The notes: generated from the sequence alone by a model not told the origin. A stretch of 64,000 bases of DNA from an uncultured Pelagibacteraceae bacterium (GCA_902612325.1 CACMDB010000006.1:1-64000), one strand, 5' to 3'; counted from the stretch's first letter, positions 30,798 through 40,814 are shown. Translations and numbers: made by a program.

Positions 30798-31601
30798 TCA
30801 AGTATTTTTAAGCTGGCCGCCAAAAATATAATTTTCTATTTTAATTGCTAATCCAGTTTCTAAATCACAATCAACAATAACTCCACTTAAAGTGGCATCA
30901 CCAGTTGCTGGATGATTTTTTATTGATTCTTGTTTCATAAATCTTTTTAAAGAATTGTCTTTATTCATCCCAATAACTGAGTCATAATCACCACACATGC
31001 CTGCATCAGTTTGATAAGCTGTACCATTTTTTAAAACTCTAGCATCATTTGTTGGAATATGTGTATGTGTTCCTACAACAAGTGTAGCTTTTCCATCAAA
31101 AAGATATCCTATGGCATTTTTTTCACTAGTAATTTCTCCATGAAAATCAACAACCAAAAGATCATAATCTTCCTTTAGTTTATGCTCAGTTAAAAATTTT
31201 TTGGAAATCTCAAAAACATCGTCACATTTTTTCATAAAAACATTTCCCATTAAATTTAAAACACCAATTTTGATATTTTCTTTATTTTTGAAAACCTCAA
31301 ATCCTTTACCAGGTGAAGGCTCAAATAAATTTTTTGGACGAAGCAACCTTTTTTCTTTATCAATGTATTTCATTATATCTTTTTGATCCCATACATGGTT
31401 ACCCGTAGTAATTACATTAACTCCACATTTAAATAGATCTTCACAAATTTCTTTTGTCAGTCCAACGCCAACTTCAGCTGCATTTTCCCCATTTACAATT
31501 ACGAAATCAATTTTATGTAATTCTATTTGACTAAGTAGATTACTATATATCTTTGAACATCCAGAATTTCCTACCACATCTCCTAAAAATAAAATTCTCA
31601 T
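30798..31601 (-). CDS. YmdB-family metallophosphoesterase
   Basis: Calcineurin-like phosphoesterase of the B. subtilis YmdB / TIGR00282 type, for which 2',3'-cyclic nucleotide phosphodiesterase activity has been reported. The 267 residues show metal-binding motifs FLGDVVGNSG (about 4-13), VNGENAAEVGVGL, TTGNHVWDQ, LLVVDFHGEITSEK and VGTHTHIPT. No membrane segment or signal peptide is seen, so it should be cytoplasmic. It overlaps the fau stop by 4 bases and precedes yebC. The physiological role in SAR11 is unknown. Confidence 0.88.
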   Translation of the reverse strand: MRILFLGDVVGNSGCSKIYSNLLSQIELHKIDFVIVNGENAAEVGVGLTKEICEDLFKCGVNVITTGNHVWDQKDIMKYIDKEKRLLRPKNLFEPSPGKGFEVFKNKENIKIGVLNLMGNVFMKKCDDVFEISKKFLTEHKLKEDYDLLVVDFHGEITSEKNAIGYLFDGKATLVVGTHTHIPTNDARVLKNGTAYQTDAGMCGDYDSVIGMNKDNSLKRFMKQESIKNHPATGDATLSGVIVDCDLETGLAIKIENYIFGGQLKNT

Positions 31602-32140
31602 ATAAAATTCTTTTCAGTTAAAATATAATCTAGTTTCATGTCATTTTTACTAACTGGTATTTTTTTAACCTTTTGAAAAGCGTAAGCTAAACCAATTAAT
31701 ACAATTTTATTTTTTTTTTTTGCTTTATTAATATATCTATCATAAAAACCTCCTCCATAACCTATTCTATTTAAATGATTATCAAAAGCTACAAGTGGTA
31801 CTAAAAGAATATTTGGGTAGACAGTTTGACCTGATATAGGTTCAGGTATTCCATATTTATTTATTGATAGAGGCTCTTTTGTTGACCAGTATGAAAAATC
31901 CATTTGATTATTTTTTTTAATTTTTGGCAATGATATTTTATAACCAAGTTTTTCAAGTTTATTTAGAATTTTAATTGAATCAACTTCATGATTATATGGA
32001 TAATAACCGCCAATAATTTTTTTATTTACTTTTTCTTTTTTTAAGATTTTTATGATATTACTAAATTTTATGAGAAAATTTTTATTGTTATTTAGTTTTC
32101 TGGCTTTTAATAATTTTTTTCTGATCTCAAATTTATTCAC
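31598..32140 (-). CDS. fau: 5-formyltetrahydrofolate cyclo-ligase
   Basis: Recycles 5-formyl-THF to methenyl-THF with ATP. The 180 residues match the family, with the N-terminal RKKLLKARK, KIIGGYYPYNHEVDS, and the signature LVPLVAFDNHLNRIGYGGGFYDRYI (split as VPLVAFD and GYGGGFYDRY around the ATP site). It follows zapA after 7 bases. In many alphaproteobacteria and enterobacteria the 6S RNA gene lies between zapA and fau; there is no room for it here. Confidence 0.92.
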   Translation of the reverse strand: MNKFEIRKKLLKARKLNNNKNFLIKFSNIIKILKKEKVNKKIIGGYYPYNHEVDSIKILNKLEKLGYKISLPKIKKNNQMDFSYWSTKEPLSINKYGIPEPISGQTVYPNILLVPLVAFDNHLNRIGYGGGFYDRYINKAKKKNKIVLIGLAYAFQKVKKIPVSKNDMKLDYILTEKNFI

Positions 32141-32147
32141 TAGAATT

Positions 32148-32594
32148 TTACTTAGAAATATTTTCTAAATTTGCTTTTTTAACAAAACTTGAAATTTCAT
32201 CAGCAGCTTCGTTAATTAACTTCTCATAACTTCTTTGATTTATTTCAATTTCATTTTTTAATTTAAGGTGTTCTTTATTAAGTGAGTTTATTTCCAGCTC
32301 TTTCTTATCTCTATACTCATAAATTAAAGTTTTAAGCTCTTTAAATTTATTTGAAAGATCTCTCAACTCATTCTTTTTTTGATCTACTTTTTTTTTAGTT
32401 TCATAATATTCATCCATTACTTTAACAGCTGTAATTAATAGAAGTTTATTCTCTCCAAGATTTCCGAGGTCATTTTTAAGATTATTAAATTTCTGATTGA
32501 TTTGAATTAATAATTCTTCAAGATGATCTTCCTGGCCGTCCTCACAAGACAGCAAAAATTCTTTTCCATTAAACTTAATACTTACGTTTGCCAT
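32148..32594 (-). CDS. zapA: Cell division protein ZapA
   Basis: FtsZ-ring-associated protein that bundles FtsZ filaments. The N-terminal globular domain (about 1-65) shows VSIKFNGKEFLLSCEDGQEDHLEELL and the KLLLITAVKVMDEYY helix. The remainder (about 65-145) is a long charged coiled coil. At 148 residues it is longer than E. coli ZapA (109), but similar long forms occur in alphaproteobacteria. It overlaps the preceding coiled-coil gene by 13 bases and is followed by fau, the usual neighbour. Confidence 0.87.
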   Translation of the reverse strand: MANVSIKFNGKEFLLSCEDGQEDHLEELLIQINQKFNNLKNDLGNLGENKLLLITAVKVMDEYYETKKKVDQKKNELRDLSNKFKELKTLIYEYRDKKELEINSLNKEHLKLKNEIEINQRSYEKLINEAADEISSFVKKANLENISK

Positions 32595-32905
32595 TTATCT
32601 ATCTCATCTAACAAAATATCTGTTTCTTGATTTAATTCATCAATTTTTTCAGAAAACTCAATCTGTCTTTTTTGTTCAGCTTTTTCTTGATTTTGTAATT
32701 CGTCTAATTTTTTACTTAAATTATTATAATCATTAATTAAATTTTTATATTTTTCTTCTATTTCTTGCTTTTCAATTTCTAATTGATTTTTTTGACTACT
32801 TAAATTCTCTATATTTTTTTTAACGTCAGGGTTTTTTAAGTTTAAATTTTTTAATTTTGCTAAAGCTAAATTTAGTTTTTTTTCTTTTTCGATCACAGAA
32901 TTCAT
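32582..32905 (-). CDS. Coiled-coil protein upstream of zapA (DUF4164-like)
   Basis: 107-residue protein that is almost entirely predicted coiled coil (heptad-like Leu/Ile, rich in Lys, Glu, Asn and Gln), with no signal peptide or membrane segment. In alphaproteobacteria a short coiled-coil gene annotated as DUF4164 commonly stands between tkt and zapA, and the position here is the same. It overlaps zapA by 13 bases and is divergent from tkt (55-base gap). A role with ZapA in cell division is inferred from position only; the sequence itself is low-complexity. Confidence 0.7.
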   Translation of the reverse strand: MNSVIEKEKKLNLALAKLKNLNLKNPDVKKNIENLSSQKNQLEIEKQEIEEKYKNLINDYNNLSKKLDELQNQEKAEQKRQIEFSEKIDELNQETDILLDEIDKWQT

Positions 32906-32960
32906 ATATATATAATTATATTATTAAATAGAATCTTCTTAGTCTAGGCGGGATAATTAC

Positions 32961-34892
32961 TTGAGTAAACTTTATAAAGAATTAGCGAATTGTATCAGAT
33001 TTTTGTCTATAGATGCTGTCCAAAAAGCTAATTCTGGGCATCCAGGTATGCCTATGGGTATGGCTGATGTTGCAACTGTTCTTTTTAAAGATTTCTTAAA
33101 CTTTAATCCAAAAAACCCAGATTGGATTAATAGAGATAGATTTGTTCTCTCAGCAGGACATGGTTCTATGCTACTTTACTCTCTCCTTTATCTAACAGGT
33201 TATAAAAGTATTTCTTTAAGAGAAATTAAAAAATTTAGACAACTAAATTCAATATGTGCAGGTCACCCCGAATATCATCCAAGTACTGGTATTGAAACTA
33301 CAACAGGTCCTTTAGGACAGGGAATTTCTAATGCAGTTGGTTTTGCAATTTCAGAAGAGATTTTAAAAAAAAGATTGGGAAAAAAAAATATCAATCATAA
33401 AACTTACGTTTTAGCGGGTGATGGCTGCTTGATGGAAGGAATAAGTCATGAAGCTTTAAGTCTTGCTGGACACCTAAAACTTAAAAACCTGATATTACTT
33501 TTTGATAACAATTCAATTTCAATAGATGGTCCAACTAGCTTAGCAGTCTCTGATGATCATGAAAAAAGGTTTAAAAGCTATGGCTGGAATTATTTAAAAA
33601 TTAATGGACATAATTTCAAAGAAATAACAAAGGCTCTTCAAAAAGCACAAAAATCAAAAAAACCTATAGCAATCTCTTGTAAAACAAAGATTGGATACGG
33701 ATCTCCAAATAAGGGTGGTAAAGCCTCATCTCATGGCAGTCCATTAGGTGAAGATGAAGTAAGATTAGTCAGAAAAAAATTGAACTGGCCACACAATACT
33801 TTTGAAATTCCAAAAAACTTAATGGATCAATGGAGATCAATCGGTAAAAAAGCATCAATTAAAGCTAAGAAAAATAAGAATAAATTTTCACTAAGATTTA
33901 ATACAAATACTTTCAATGCAGAAATAGACAAAGCAAAATCAGACTACTTAAAAAAATTACAACCAATAGCTACTAGAAAATGTTCAGAAAAATTTTTGGA
34001 AATTGTATCTAAACTTCCAAACTTAATTGGTGGATCAGCAGATTTGGCGGGATCCAATAATACCAAAACCAAAAATCATAAAATTATTCAATCAAATGAT
34101 TTTTCCGGAAATTATATCCATTTTGGAGTAAGAGAACATGCGATGTGTGGTATTATGAATGGTATCTCACTTCATAGCGAGCTTGTTCCTTATGGTGGAA
34201 CTTTTTTAATATTTAGTGATTACTGTAAACCATCGATAAGACTAGCGGCCATGATGAAACAAAAAGTTATTTATGTTTTTACACATGACTCAATTGGTCT
34301 TGGAGAAGACGGACCAACCCATCAACCAATAGAACAATTGACAAGTTTACGATCAATACCGAATTTAAATGTTTTTAGACCTTCTGACTTAATAGAAACT
34401 TTTGAGTGTTGGCAATTGGCATTAAATAGCAAAAGTTCTCCAAGCGTAATAGCTCTCACAAGACAAAGCTTAAATCCAGTTCGTACAAAAAAATCATCAA
34501 AAAATTTGTCTTTAGCTGGCGCTTATGAAGTTTTAAGAACGAGTAATAGAATAAGTGCAACTATTATAGCAACAGGATCCGAAACTAGTCTTGCAATAGA
34601 CGTTAGTCATAAATTAGCCACAGATGGCATTTACTCAAAAGTAATATCAATGCCTTGCCAGGAATTATTTGATCGACAAAGCGAGATCTACAAAAAAAAA
34701 ATTTTAAATGAAACTAAGCTAGTAATTTCTATAGAGGCCTCTGAAACTGGTTATTGGAAAAAATATACTGGCAGCAAAGGACTTAATTTTGGAATTGATG
34801 ATTTTGGAAAAAGTGCGCCTTATAAAGATATATATAATCACTTTGGATTAAGCTCAGAGATTATAGTGAAAAAAATTAAAAAAAGATTATGA
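32961..34892 (+). CDS. tkt: Transketolase
   Basis: Thiamine-diphosphate enzyme that moves two-carbon units between sugar phosphates. The 643 residues are full length: [13 protein letters not shown] (about 25-37), [15 protein letters not shown], the ThDP motif [18 protein letters not shown] ending in [10 protein letters not shown], then [14 protein letters not shown], and [19 protein letters not shown] in the pyrimidine domain. The start codon is TTG at 32961, preceded by an AGGCGGG Shine-Dalgarno; no ATG fits better. It heads the plus-strand run tkt-gap-pgk-fba, overlapping gap by 4 bases. Confidence 0.96.
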   Translation: MSKLYKELANCIRFLSIDAVQKANSGHPGMPMGMADVATVLFKDFLNFNPKNPDWINRDRFVLSAGHGSMLLYSLLYLTGYKSISLREIKKFRQLNSICAGHPEYHPSTGIETTTGPLGQGISNAVGFAISEEILKKRLGKKNINHKTYVLAGDGCLMEGISHEALSLAGHLKLKNLILLFDNNSISIDGPTSLAVSDDHEKRFKSYGWNYLKINGHNFKEITKALQKAQKSKKPIAISCKTKIGYGSPNKGGKASSHGSPLGEDEVRLVRKKLNWPHNTFEIPKNLMDQWRSIGKKASIKAKKNKNKFSLRFNTNTFNAEIDKAKSDYLKKLQPIATRKCSEKFLEIVSKLPNLIGGSADLAGSNNTKTKNHKIIQSNDFSGNYIHFGVREHAMCGIMNGISLHSELVPYGGTFLIFSDYCKPSIRLAAMMKQKVIYVFTHDSIGLGEDGPTHQPIEQLTSLRSIPNLNVFRPSDLIETFECWQLALNSKSSPSVIALTRQSLNPVRTKKSSKNLSLAGAYEVLRTSNRISATIIATGSETSLAIDVSHKLATDGIYSKVISMPCQELFDRQSEIYKKKILNETKLVISIEASETGYWKKYTGSKGLNFGIDDFGKSAPYKDIYNHFGLSSEIIVKKIKKRL

Positions 34893-35890
34893 CAGTCAGA
34901 GTTGGAATAAATGGAATGGGCAGAATTGGGAGGATGATTGTTCGATCAATTATCGAGAGTAAAAATAAAAATATAGAAATTAAATACGTCAATAACAGAA
35001 CTAATTCTGAAACATGTTCATCTTTATTAAAATATGATTCTATTCACGGAAAATTTAATGCGCAAATAGATTTTGATGAAAATCATATTATTATCAACAA
35101 AAATAAAATTTTATATGGCCAAGAAACAGATCTAAATAATATTAATTGGAATAAATATGGAGTCGATTATGTTATGGAATGTACAGGTAAATTTAACTCA
35201 AAAGAAAAATTACTCACACATATTAATAATGGTGCGAAAAGAGTTATTGTCTCTGCTCCATGTAAAGATGCTGACAAAACTATTGTATATGGAGTAAATG
35301 AGACTGAATTAAAAAAAGAGGACAAGATTATATCTGCTGCTTCTTGCACAACAAATTGTCTTGCCCCTGTGGTTCATGTTTTAAACGAAAATTTTGAAAT
35401 TGAAAAAGGGTTTATGACCACAATTCATTCCTTTACAAGTGACCAAAGAATATTAGATAATTCTCATAAAGACCCACGAAGAGCTAGATCAGCAAGCCAG
35501 TCTATTGTGCCAACCTCAACAGGTGCATCAAAAGCAATTGGTGAGATTATACCTTCACTTAAAGGTAAATTAGAAGGTGTGGCCATGAGGGTCCCTACGC
35601 CCAATGTTTCATTAATTGAATTCGTCTTTTGCACAAAAAAAGATGTTAGTATTGATAAGATTAATTTAGCATTTCAAAATTTTAGCAAAAAAAATAAAAT
35701 TCTTGAAACTACAAAAGAAAAACTTGTTTCAGTCGACTTTAATCATAATCCTGCTTCTTCAATAATAGACGAAAGCTTGACAAAAGTGGTGAGTAAAAAT
35801 ATGGGTAAAATTTCAGCCTGGTATGATAACGAATGGGGTTTCTCAAATAGAATGTGTGATATTGTAGAATATCTTCATAAGAATTCTTAA
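34889..35890 (+). CDS. gap: Glyceraldehyde-3-phosphate dehydrogenase, probably NADP(H)-preferring
   Basis: Interconverts glyceraldehyde 3-phosphate and 1,3-bisphosphoglycerate. The 333 residues contain [11 protein letters not shown], the catalytic ASCTTNC with Cys153, the HSFTSDQ loop, and [10 protein letters not shown]. The coenzyme pocket is unusual. The Asp that binds the NAD ribose is Asn36, followed by Arg37, and the Leu-Pro pair of NAD enzymes is Asn191-Ser192 (LDNSHKDP, comparable with LDASHRDL in chloroplast NADP enzymes). These changes suggest NADP(H) use; specificity is inference. It overlaps tkt by 4 bases and shares one base with pgk. Confidence 0.95.
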   Translation: MTVRVGINGMGRIGRMIVRSIIESKNKNIEIKYVNNRTNSETCSSLLKYDSIHGKFNAQIDFDENHIIINKNKILYGQETDLNNINWNKYGVDYVMECTGKFNSKEKLLTHINNGAKRVIVSAPCKDADKTIVYGVNETELKKEDKIISAASCTTNCLAPVVHVLNENFEIEKGFMTTIHSFTSDQRILDNSHKDPRRARSASQSIVPTSTGASKAIGEIIPSLKGKLEGVAMRVPTPNVSLIEFVFCTKKDVSIDKINLAFQNFSKKNKILETTKEKLVSVDFNHNPASSIIDESLTKVVSKNMGKISAWYDNEWGFSNRMCDIVEYLHKNS

Positions 35891-37068
35891 TGAACAATAT
35901 TAAAGATTATGAAGATCTTAGTAGTAAGAGAGTTTTATTAAGATTAGACCTAAACGTCCCTTTGAAAAATGGTGACATTATCGATGAAACCAGAATTATT
36001 AAAATTACACCTGTTATCGAATTTTTAATTAAAAGAAATGCAAAAGTTTTAATAATTTCTCATGTCGGACGCCCTAAAGGCAAATTTAATAAAGATCTCT
36101 CCCTTAAACCAATTTGTGATTACATAGAAAAAAAAATGAAAACTAGAATCAATTTTATAAGTGAGAATATTTTTAAAATCAAAAGAGGTGATTTATTTAA
36201 AAAGCCTGAGGAGAAAGTCATCTTTTTTGAAAACATAAGATTTTATGCAGAAGAAGAAAAGAATGATTCAAATTTTTCAAAACACCTAGCTAGTTTTGCA
36301 GATTTGTACGTAAACGACGCTTTTTCTTGCTCACATAGAACACATGCTTCTGTGTGCAAAATTACAGAATTTCTGCCATCATTTGCTGGATTACAATTTG
36401 AGACTGAAGTAAATGCTTTAAAAAAAGTTACTATTGAAATCAAAAAACCAATTACCTGTATAATTGGTGGATCAAAAATTTCTACAAAAATAGATATAAT
36501 CAAAAACTTAATACCTAAATTTAACAACATAATCTTTGTAGGAGGTATGGCTAACAATATTCTGAGCTTCAAAGGTAATAGAATTGGAAAATCAATTAGT
36601 GAAGAAGATTGTGAAAATATCATAAAAGAAATTTTTGAAATTTCAAAAAATACACTCTGTGAAGTTACTTATCCAGAAGATGTCATAATAGGCAAAAGTT
36701 TAGATGACCATGCTCAGATAAAAGATCTTAAGGACATAGCAGATGATGATTTAATCTTAGACGTGGGACCTAAAACACTTAAAAGAATAAAAAATATAAT
36801 TGAAGAAAGTAAAACAGTTCTTTGGAATGGTCCTGCTGGTTATTTTGAAAATCCAAATTTTGCTAAAGGTAGCATTGAGATTGCAAAAACAATTATTAAA
36901 AAAAATAAAGATAATTCAATTTATTCTGTGGTTGGTGGAGGAGATACTGTGGCGGTTGTGAATCAACTAAGTGCAATTAAAGATTTTAATTTTGTTTCAA
37001 CTGCTGGTGGTGCTTTTTTAGAATATCTTGAAGGAAGAGAGCTTCCTGGTATAAAAGCCTTAAATTAA
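35890..37068 (+). CDS. pgk: Phosphoglycerate kinase
   Basis: Transfers phosphate between 1,3-bisphosphoglycerate and ADP. The 392 residues are normal. Motifs are RVLLRLDLNVPL (about 14-25), ISHVGRPKG, FFENIRFYAEEEKND, NDAFSCSHRTHAS, IIGGSKISTK, VLWNGPAGYFE and GGGDTVAVV. It starts on the last base of the gap stop and ends one base before fba, so gap-pgk-fba are almost certainly co-expressed. Confidence 0.96.
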   Translation: MNNIKDYEDLSSKRVLLRLDLNVPLKNGDIIDETRIIKITPVIEFLIKRNAKVLIISHVGRPKGKFNKDLSLKPICDYIEKKMKTRINFISENIFKIKRGDLFKKPEEKVIFFENIRFYAEEEKNDSNFSKHLASFADLYVNDAFSCSHRTHASVCKITEFLPSFAGLQFETEVNALKKVTIEIKKPITCIIGGSKISTKIDIIKNLIPKFNNIIFVGGMANNILSFKGNRIGKSISEEDCENIIKEIFEISKNTLCEVTYPEDVIIGKSLDDHAQIKDLKDIADDDLILDVGPKTLKRIKNIIEESKTVLWNGPAGYFENPNFAKGSIEIAKTIIKKNKDNSIYSVVGGGDTVAVVNQLSAIKDFNFVSTAGGAFLEYLEGRELPGIKALN

Positions 37069-37069
37069 A

Positions 37070-38077
37070 ATGTCAGAACTAAATAATATAGCATTAAAAA
37101 TTTTAGAAAACGGTAAAGGAATTTTAGCTGCAGATGAAAGCACTGCAACAATGACTAAAAGATTGGACAGCGTAAATGTCCCATCAACCCCAGAAAACAG
37201 ATTGTTGTTCAGAGAAACACTTTTTAGCTCATCCTCAATGAAAGATTGTATTGGAGGTGTGATTCTTTACGATGAAACAATTAAACAAACATCATCAAAA
37301 AAAAATCCAATTCCAGAATTAATATCAGATACAGGTTCATTACCAGGTATCAAAGTAGACACAGGAGCAAAAATTTTAGCTGGTTCTCCAGATGAGAAAA
37401 TTACTGAGGGTCTTGATGGATTAAGGGAAAGATTGAAAGAATATTACAAATTAGGTGCTAAATTTACTAAATGGAGAGGTGTTTATAATATTACTAAAAA
37501 TTATCCAAGCAAACTCTCAATACACTCTAATGCACATGCATTAGCAAGATATTCTGCTCTAGTTCAAGAGTGTAATATGGTTCCAATAGTTGAGCCTGAG
37601 GTTTTAATGGATGGTGATCATTCTGCCAAAGAGTGTTTAGAAAAAACTTCTGAAGTTATAAAAAAATGTTTTGAAGAACTAATAATACATAAGATAGATT
37701 TAAAAGGAATTATACTCAAACCTAATATGATCTTAGCAGGAAATAGATCTAAAGAAAAAATTACTAATGAGGAAGTCGCAAAATTAACTTTGGAATGTTT
37801 AAAATCCTCAGTGCCCTCAGAAGTTCCAGGTATAGCTTTCCTATCTGGAGGTCAGTCTGAAATAGAAGCGACAGAAAACTTGAATTTAATTAACAAACAC
37901 AATAAAACAAGTTTTGTAATGAGCTATTCTTACGGGAGGGCTCTTCAACAAGGTGCCTTAAAGTATTGGTCAAAAGATACTAAGAATATTGAGGGTACTC
38001 AGCAGATTTTTAATCACCGAGCCAAAATGAATACATTGGCTGCTCAAGGAAAATGGTCAAAAGATCTTGAGATATAA
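37070..38077 (+). CDS. Fructose-bisphosphate aldolase, class I
   Basis: Schiff-base aldolase joining DHAP and glyceraldehyde 3-phosphate. The 335 residues belong to the animal-type class I family: GKGILAADESTATMTKRL (about 15-32), TKWRGVY, VPIVEPEVLMDGDH, the Schiff-base region LKGIILKPNMILAG (Lys in ILKPNM), and IAFLSGGQSEIEAT. This is not the zinc-dependent class II enzyme common in bacteria. It lies one base after pgk and overlaps thiE by 11 bases. With ppdK, gap and pgk it fits a gluconeogenic trunk, as reported for SAR11; no phosphofructokinase is in the window. Confidence 0.95.
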   Translation: MSELNNIALKILENGKGILAADESTATMTKRLDSVNVPSTPENRLLFRETLFSSSSMKDCIGGVILYDETIKQTSSKKNPIPELISDTGSLPGIKVDTGAKILAGSPDEKITEGLDGLRERLKEYYKLGAKFTKWRGVYNITKNYPSKLSIHSNAHALARYSALVQECNMVPIVEPEVLMDGDHSAKECLEKTSEVIKKCFEELIIHKIDLKGIILKPNMILAGNRSKEKITNEEVAKLTLECLKSSVPSEVPGIAFLSGGQSEIEATENLNLINKHNKTSFVMSYSYGRALQQGALKYWSKDTKNIEGTQQIFNHRAKMNTLAAQGKWSKDLEI

Positions 38078-38681
38078 TAAAAAAAGATTTATTTACCTAA
38101 TATCCCCATCTAAAATTGAAAGAAATTTTTTCAAAGATTTAAATGAAGTACTTAAACAAAAAAAAACAAGTTTTTTTCAATTACGACTTAAAAAAAATAG
38201 TTTCAAAAAAAAATTAATTATTGGACGTAAAGTTCAAAAGATATGTAAAAAATTTAAGGTAAAATTTATAATTAACGATGACGTATATCTTGCAAAAAAA
38301 TTAAATGCTGATGGATGCCATCTTGGTCAAAGTGATATGAAAATAAGAAAGGCAAGAAAATTAATTGGGAAAAAAATAATTGGGATTACATGTCATAATT
38401 CGATTAAACTTGCAAAAAATGCTATAAAAAATAAAGCTGACTATTTAGCTTTTGGAGCTTTTAATTCATCTAAAACAAAAAAAGTTAAATATAAAGCATC
38501 CATTAGTTTACTTAAAAAAGCTCAAAAGATCACAAATACTCCAATTGTTGTTATCGGTGGTATTAACTTTAATAATTATAAAAATCTTTTGTTGAATAAG
38601 GCAAACTTTTTAGCTATTTCAGGCTACATTTGGAAAAATAAAGATCTTAAACCAAAGAATGCGATAAAAAAATTAATATGA
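38067..38681 (+). CDS. thiE: Thiamine-phosphate synthase-like protein (ThiE/TenI fold)
   Basis: Couples HMP-diphosphate with the thiazole phosphate to make thiamine phosphate. The 204 residues carry the ThiE pattern on a TIM barrel. FFQLRLK is followed by FIINDDVYLAKKLNADGCHLGQSDM (phosphate and HMP site), IGITCHNS, DYLAFGAFNSS and IVVIGGINFNN. A C-terminal Lys-rich tail ends the protein. TenI (thiazole tautomerase) has the same fold and cannot be fully excluded, but the DGCHLGQSDM motif favours ThiE. It overlaps fba by 11 bases and efp by 4 bases. Confidence 0.78.
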   Translation: MRYNKKRFIYLISPSKIERNFFKDLNEVLKQKKTSFFQLRLKKNSFKKKLIIGRKVQKICKKFKVKFIINDDVYLAKKLNADGCHLGQSDMKIRKARKLIGKKIIGITCHNSIKLAKNAIKNKADYLAFGAFNSSKTKKVKYKASISLLKKAQKITNTPIVVIGGINFNNYKNLLLNKANFLAISGYIWKNKDLKPKNAIKKLI

Positions 38682-39238
38682 AAATTAATGCAGGTGAAAT
38701 TAGAGTGGGCATGTTGCTAGAATATAAAAATGATTTATGGCAGGTGCTAAAAACACAGCATGTTAAACCTGGAAAAGGTGGAGCATTTGCACAAGTGGAG
38801 ATGAAAAGTGTAAACAAAAATACCAAACTTAATGAAAGATTTAGATCCAGTGAAACAATTGAAAAGGCCTCATTAGAGGAAAGTAATTTTACATTTTCGT
38901 ATGAGGACCAAGAAAAGTACTTTTTTATAAATCCAAAAACTTTTGAACAAACAGAAATTCAAAAAAGTCTAATGGGTGAAAAAGGGAAGTTATTAACTGA
39001 AAATCTTGAGGTAACAATAAGTTTCTATAATGATAACCCAATTTCTGTTGATTTACCAAACCAAGTAACTTGTAAAATTGAAACAACAGACGCTGCATTA
39101 AAAGGTCAAACTGTTTCATCATCTTATAAACCTGCAGTTTTAAAAAATGGATTAAGTATTCAGGTACCACCATTTATTGAAGCGGGAGATAATGTTGTCA
39201 TAGATACTAGAAATTTAGAATACGTTAAAAAAATTTAA
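38678..39238 (+). CDS. efp: Translation elongation factor P
   Basis: Rescues ribosomes stalled on polyproline. The 186 residues show the three-domain EF-P pattern: KINAGEIRVGMLLEYKND, the tip loop HVKPGKGGAFAQVEMKS with the modifiable Lys (about 32), and the C-terminal KGQTVSSSYKPAVLKNGLSI with VPPFIEAGDNVVIDTRNLEYV. It overlaps the thiE stop by 4 bases and is followed by suhB after 3 bases, the standard alphaproteobacterial efp-suhB order. No modification gene (epmA) is nearby. Confidence 0.96.
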   Translation: MKINAGEIRVGMLLEYKNDLWQVLKTQHVKPGKGGAFAQVEMKSVNKNTKLNERFRSSETIEKASLEESNFTFSYEDQEKYFFINPKTFEQTEIQKSLMGEKGKLLTENLEVTISFYNDNPISVDLPNQVTCKIETTDAALKGQTVSSSYKPAVLKNGLSIQVPPFIEAGDNVVIDTRNLEYVKKI

Positions 39239-39241
39239 TTT

Positions 39242-39979
39242 ATGAATTCAATATCTGCAAATCTCAATGTGATGATAAAGGCATGTGAAAAAGCATCTAA
39301 AATTTTAATAAGAGATTTTGGTGAATTAGAGAAGTTGCAAGTGTCCAAAAAAGGACCAAGAGATTTTGTGACTAATTCTGATGTTAAAACAGAAAAAATA
39401 ATTATAGAGGAGCTTAAAAAAGCAAGACCCAACTATTCGATCATTAGTGAGGAGAATGGTGTTGAAAAGAATAAAGATACTTCAAATTCATGGATAATTG
39501 ATCCTATTGATGGAACAATTAATTTTTTACATGGAATACCACATTTTGCAATATCAATTGCTTTGAAATCAGACGATGAGATTATATGTGGATTGATTTT
39601 TGATCCTATCAAAGACGAAATGTTTTATGCTGAAAAAAATAATGGAGCTTTTTTTAATAATCAGCGAATAAGAGTCTCAAATAAAAATAATTTAGATGAA
39701 TGTTTATTTGCAATTGGAAAATTAAAGAATGAACCAAGTTTTACTTATAGAAGATCCGGATGCGCTGCACTTGATATTGCATACGTAGCATCTGGAAGAC
39801 TAGATGGATACGCACAAAGTAACTTAAATTTATGGGACATAGCCGCAGGCATAGTTTTGATAAAAGAGGCTGGTGGAGTAATTAATGATATTAATCTTAA
39901 TACTATTAAAAATATAAAAGTTTTAGCTTCATCGGTAGAAATAAATGCCAAATTTATTGAAAAACTGGGCAACTTTTAA
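39242..39979 (+). CDS. suhB: Inositol monophosphatase family protein (SuhB)
   Basis: Mg-dependent sugar or inositol phosphatase of the SuhB/IMPase family; in E. coli the protein also acts in ribosomal RNA transcription and processing complexes. The 245 residues carry the metal motifs [22 protein letters not shown], and the signature [19 protein letters not shown] (about 80-98). The second signature [17 protein letters not shown] lies near the end. It is directly downstream of efp. Confidence 0.92.
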   Translation: MNSISANLNVMIKACEKASKILIRDFGELEKLQVSKKGPRDFVTNSDVKTEKIIIEELKKARPNYSIISEENGVEKNKDTSNSWIIDPIDGTINFLHGIPHFAISIALKSDDEIICGLIFDPIKDEMFYAEKNNGAFFNNQRIRVSNKNNLDECLFAIGKLKNEPSFTYRRSGCAALDIAYVASGRLDGYAQSNLNLWDIAAGIVLIKEAGGVINDINLNTIKNIKVLASSVEINAKFIEKLGNF

Positions 39980-40014
39980 TTGTTTTAAAAATTTCTTTTG
40001 TTATAAGTCTCGTG

Positions 40015-40245
40015 ATGAAAAAAAAAATACATCCTAACTACCATGCTATAAAAGTTGAAATGACCGATGGGTCTCAATTTGAGACAAGGTCTACTTGGGG
40101 CGCAGAGGGTGATATTCTTAAACTAGAAATTGATCCAAAATCACATTCTGCTTGGACGGGAGGTAAGCAAAAATTATTGGATAAAGGTCGAATAAGTAAA
40201 TTTAATAAAAAATTCCAAAATTTTAGGTCAGAAAATAAAAGTTAA
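40015..40245 (+). CDS. rpmE: 50S ribosomal protein L31
   Basis: bL31 of the large subunit. I start at the ATG at 40015; a GTG directly before it (40012) is less likely. The 76 residues show [21 protein letters not shown] and [24 protein letters not shown], the family ends. The Cys residues of zinc-binding L31 are missing, so this is the zinc-independent form usual in this lineage. The stop shares its last base with the trcR start. Confidence 0.95.
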   Translation: MKKKIHPNYHAIKVEMTDGSQFETRSTWGAEGDILKLEIDPKSHSAWTGGKQKLLDKGRISKFNKKFQNFRSENKS

Positions 40246-40814
40246 TGACAAACACTCCCTTAATGCCTATGGCAACAGCTGTATGGCTGGTAGAAAATAC
40301 AACACTTACTTTTAAACAGATAGCGGATTTTTGTAATTTGCATGAAGTAGAAGTTCAAGGGATAGCGGATGGAGAAGTTGCAAAAGGAATTAAAGCTTAT
40401 AATCCAATAATTTCAGGACAACTTTCTAGAGAAGAAATTGAATTATCCTCAAAAGATCAATCTAGGCCTTTAGAAATAAAAAATACTGACATTGAAATAT
40501 CAAACTCAGAAAAAAAAATTAAAAAATATGTTCCATTGTCAAAAAGACAAGATAAGCCTGACTCTGCGTTATGGCTTTTAAAAAACCATAATATTTTAAA
40601 AGATTCACAAATTGCAAAACTTGTGGGTGTCACCAAAAATTCTGTGACTTCTATTAGGAATAAAAGTTATTGGAATTATAATAACTTAAGTCCCAAAGAT
40701 CCTGTGGCTCTAAACTTATTTACTCAAAAAGATTTAGTGAGTGCTTTAGAAAAAGCTGAAAGAAGAATAAAAAGAGAAAAAAGAGAAAAAGAAAAACAAA
40801 AACAATCAATATAA
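40245..40814 (+). CDS. trcR: DUF1013 protein, TrcR-type cell cycle transcriptional regulator
   Basis: Alphaproteobacteria-specific DUF1013 family, whose Caulobacter member TrcR is described as a cell-cycle transcriptional regulator. The 189 residues begin [19 protein letters not shown], continue with LTFKQIADFCNLHEVEVQGIADGE and contain a second helix-turn-helix-like half, DSALWLLKNHNILKDSQIAKLVG, followed by TKNSVTSIRNKSYWN. The C-terminus is a basic tail (about 170-189). It shares one base with rpmE and precedes rpsU by 61 bases. Confidence 0.88.
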   Translation: MTNTPLMPMATAVWLVENTTLTFKQIADFCNLHEVEVQGIADGEVAKGIKAYNPIISGQLSREEIELSSKDQSRPLEIKNTDIEISNSEKKIKKYVPLSKRQDKPDSALWLLKNHNILKDSQIAKLVGVTKNSVTSIRNKSYWNYNNLSPKDPVALNLFTQKDLVSALEKAERRIKREKREKEKQKQSI

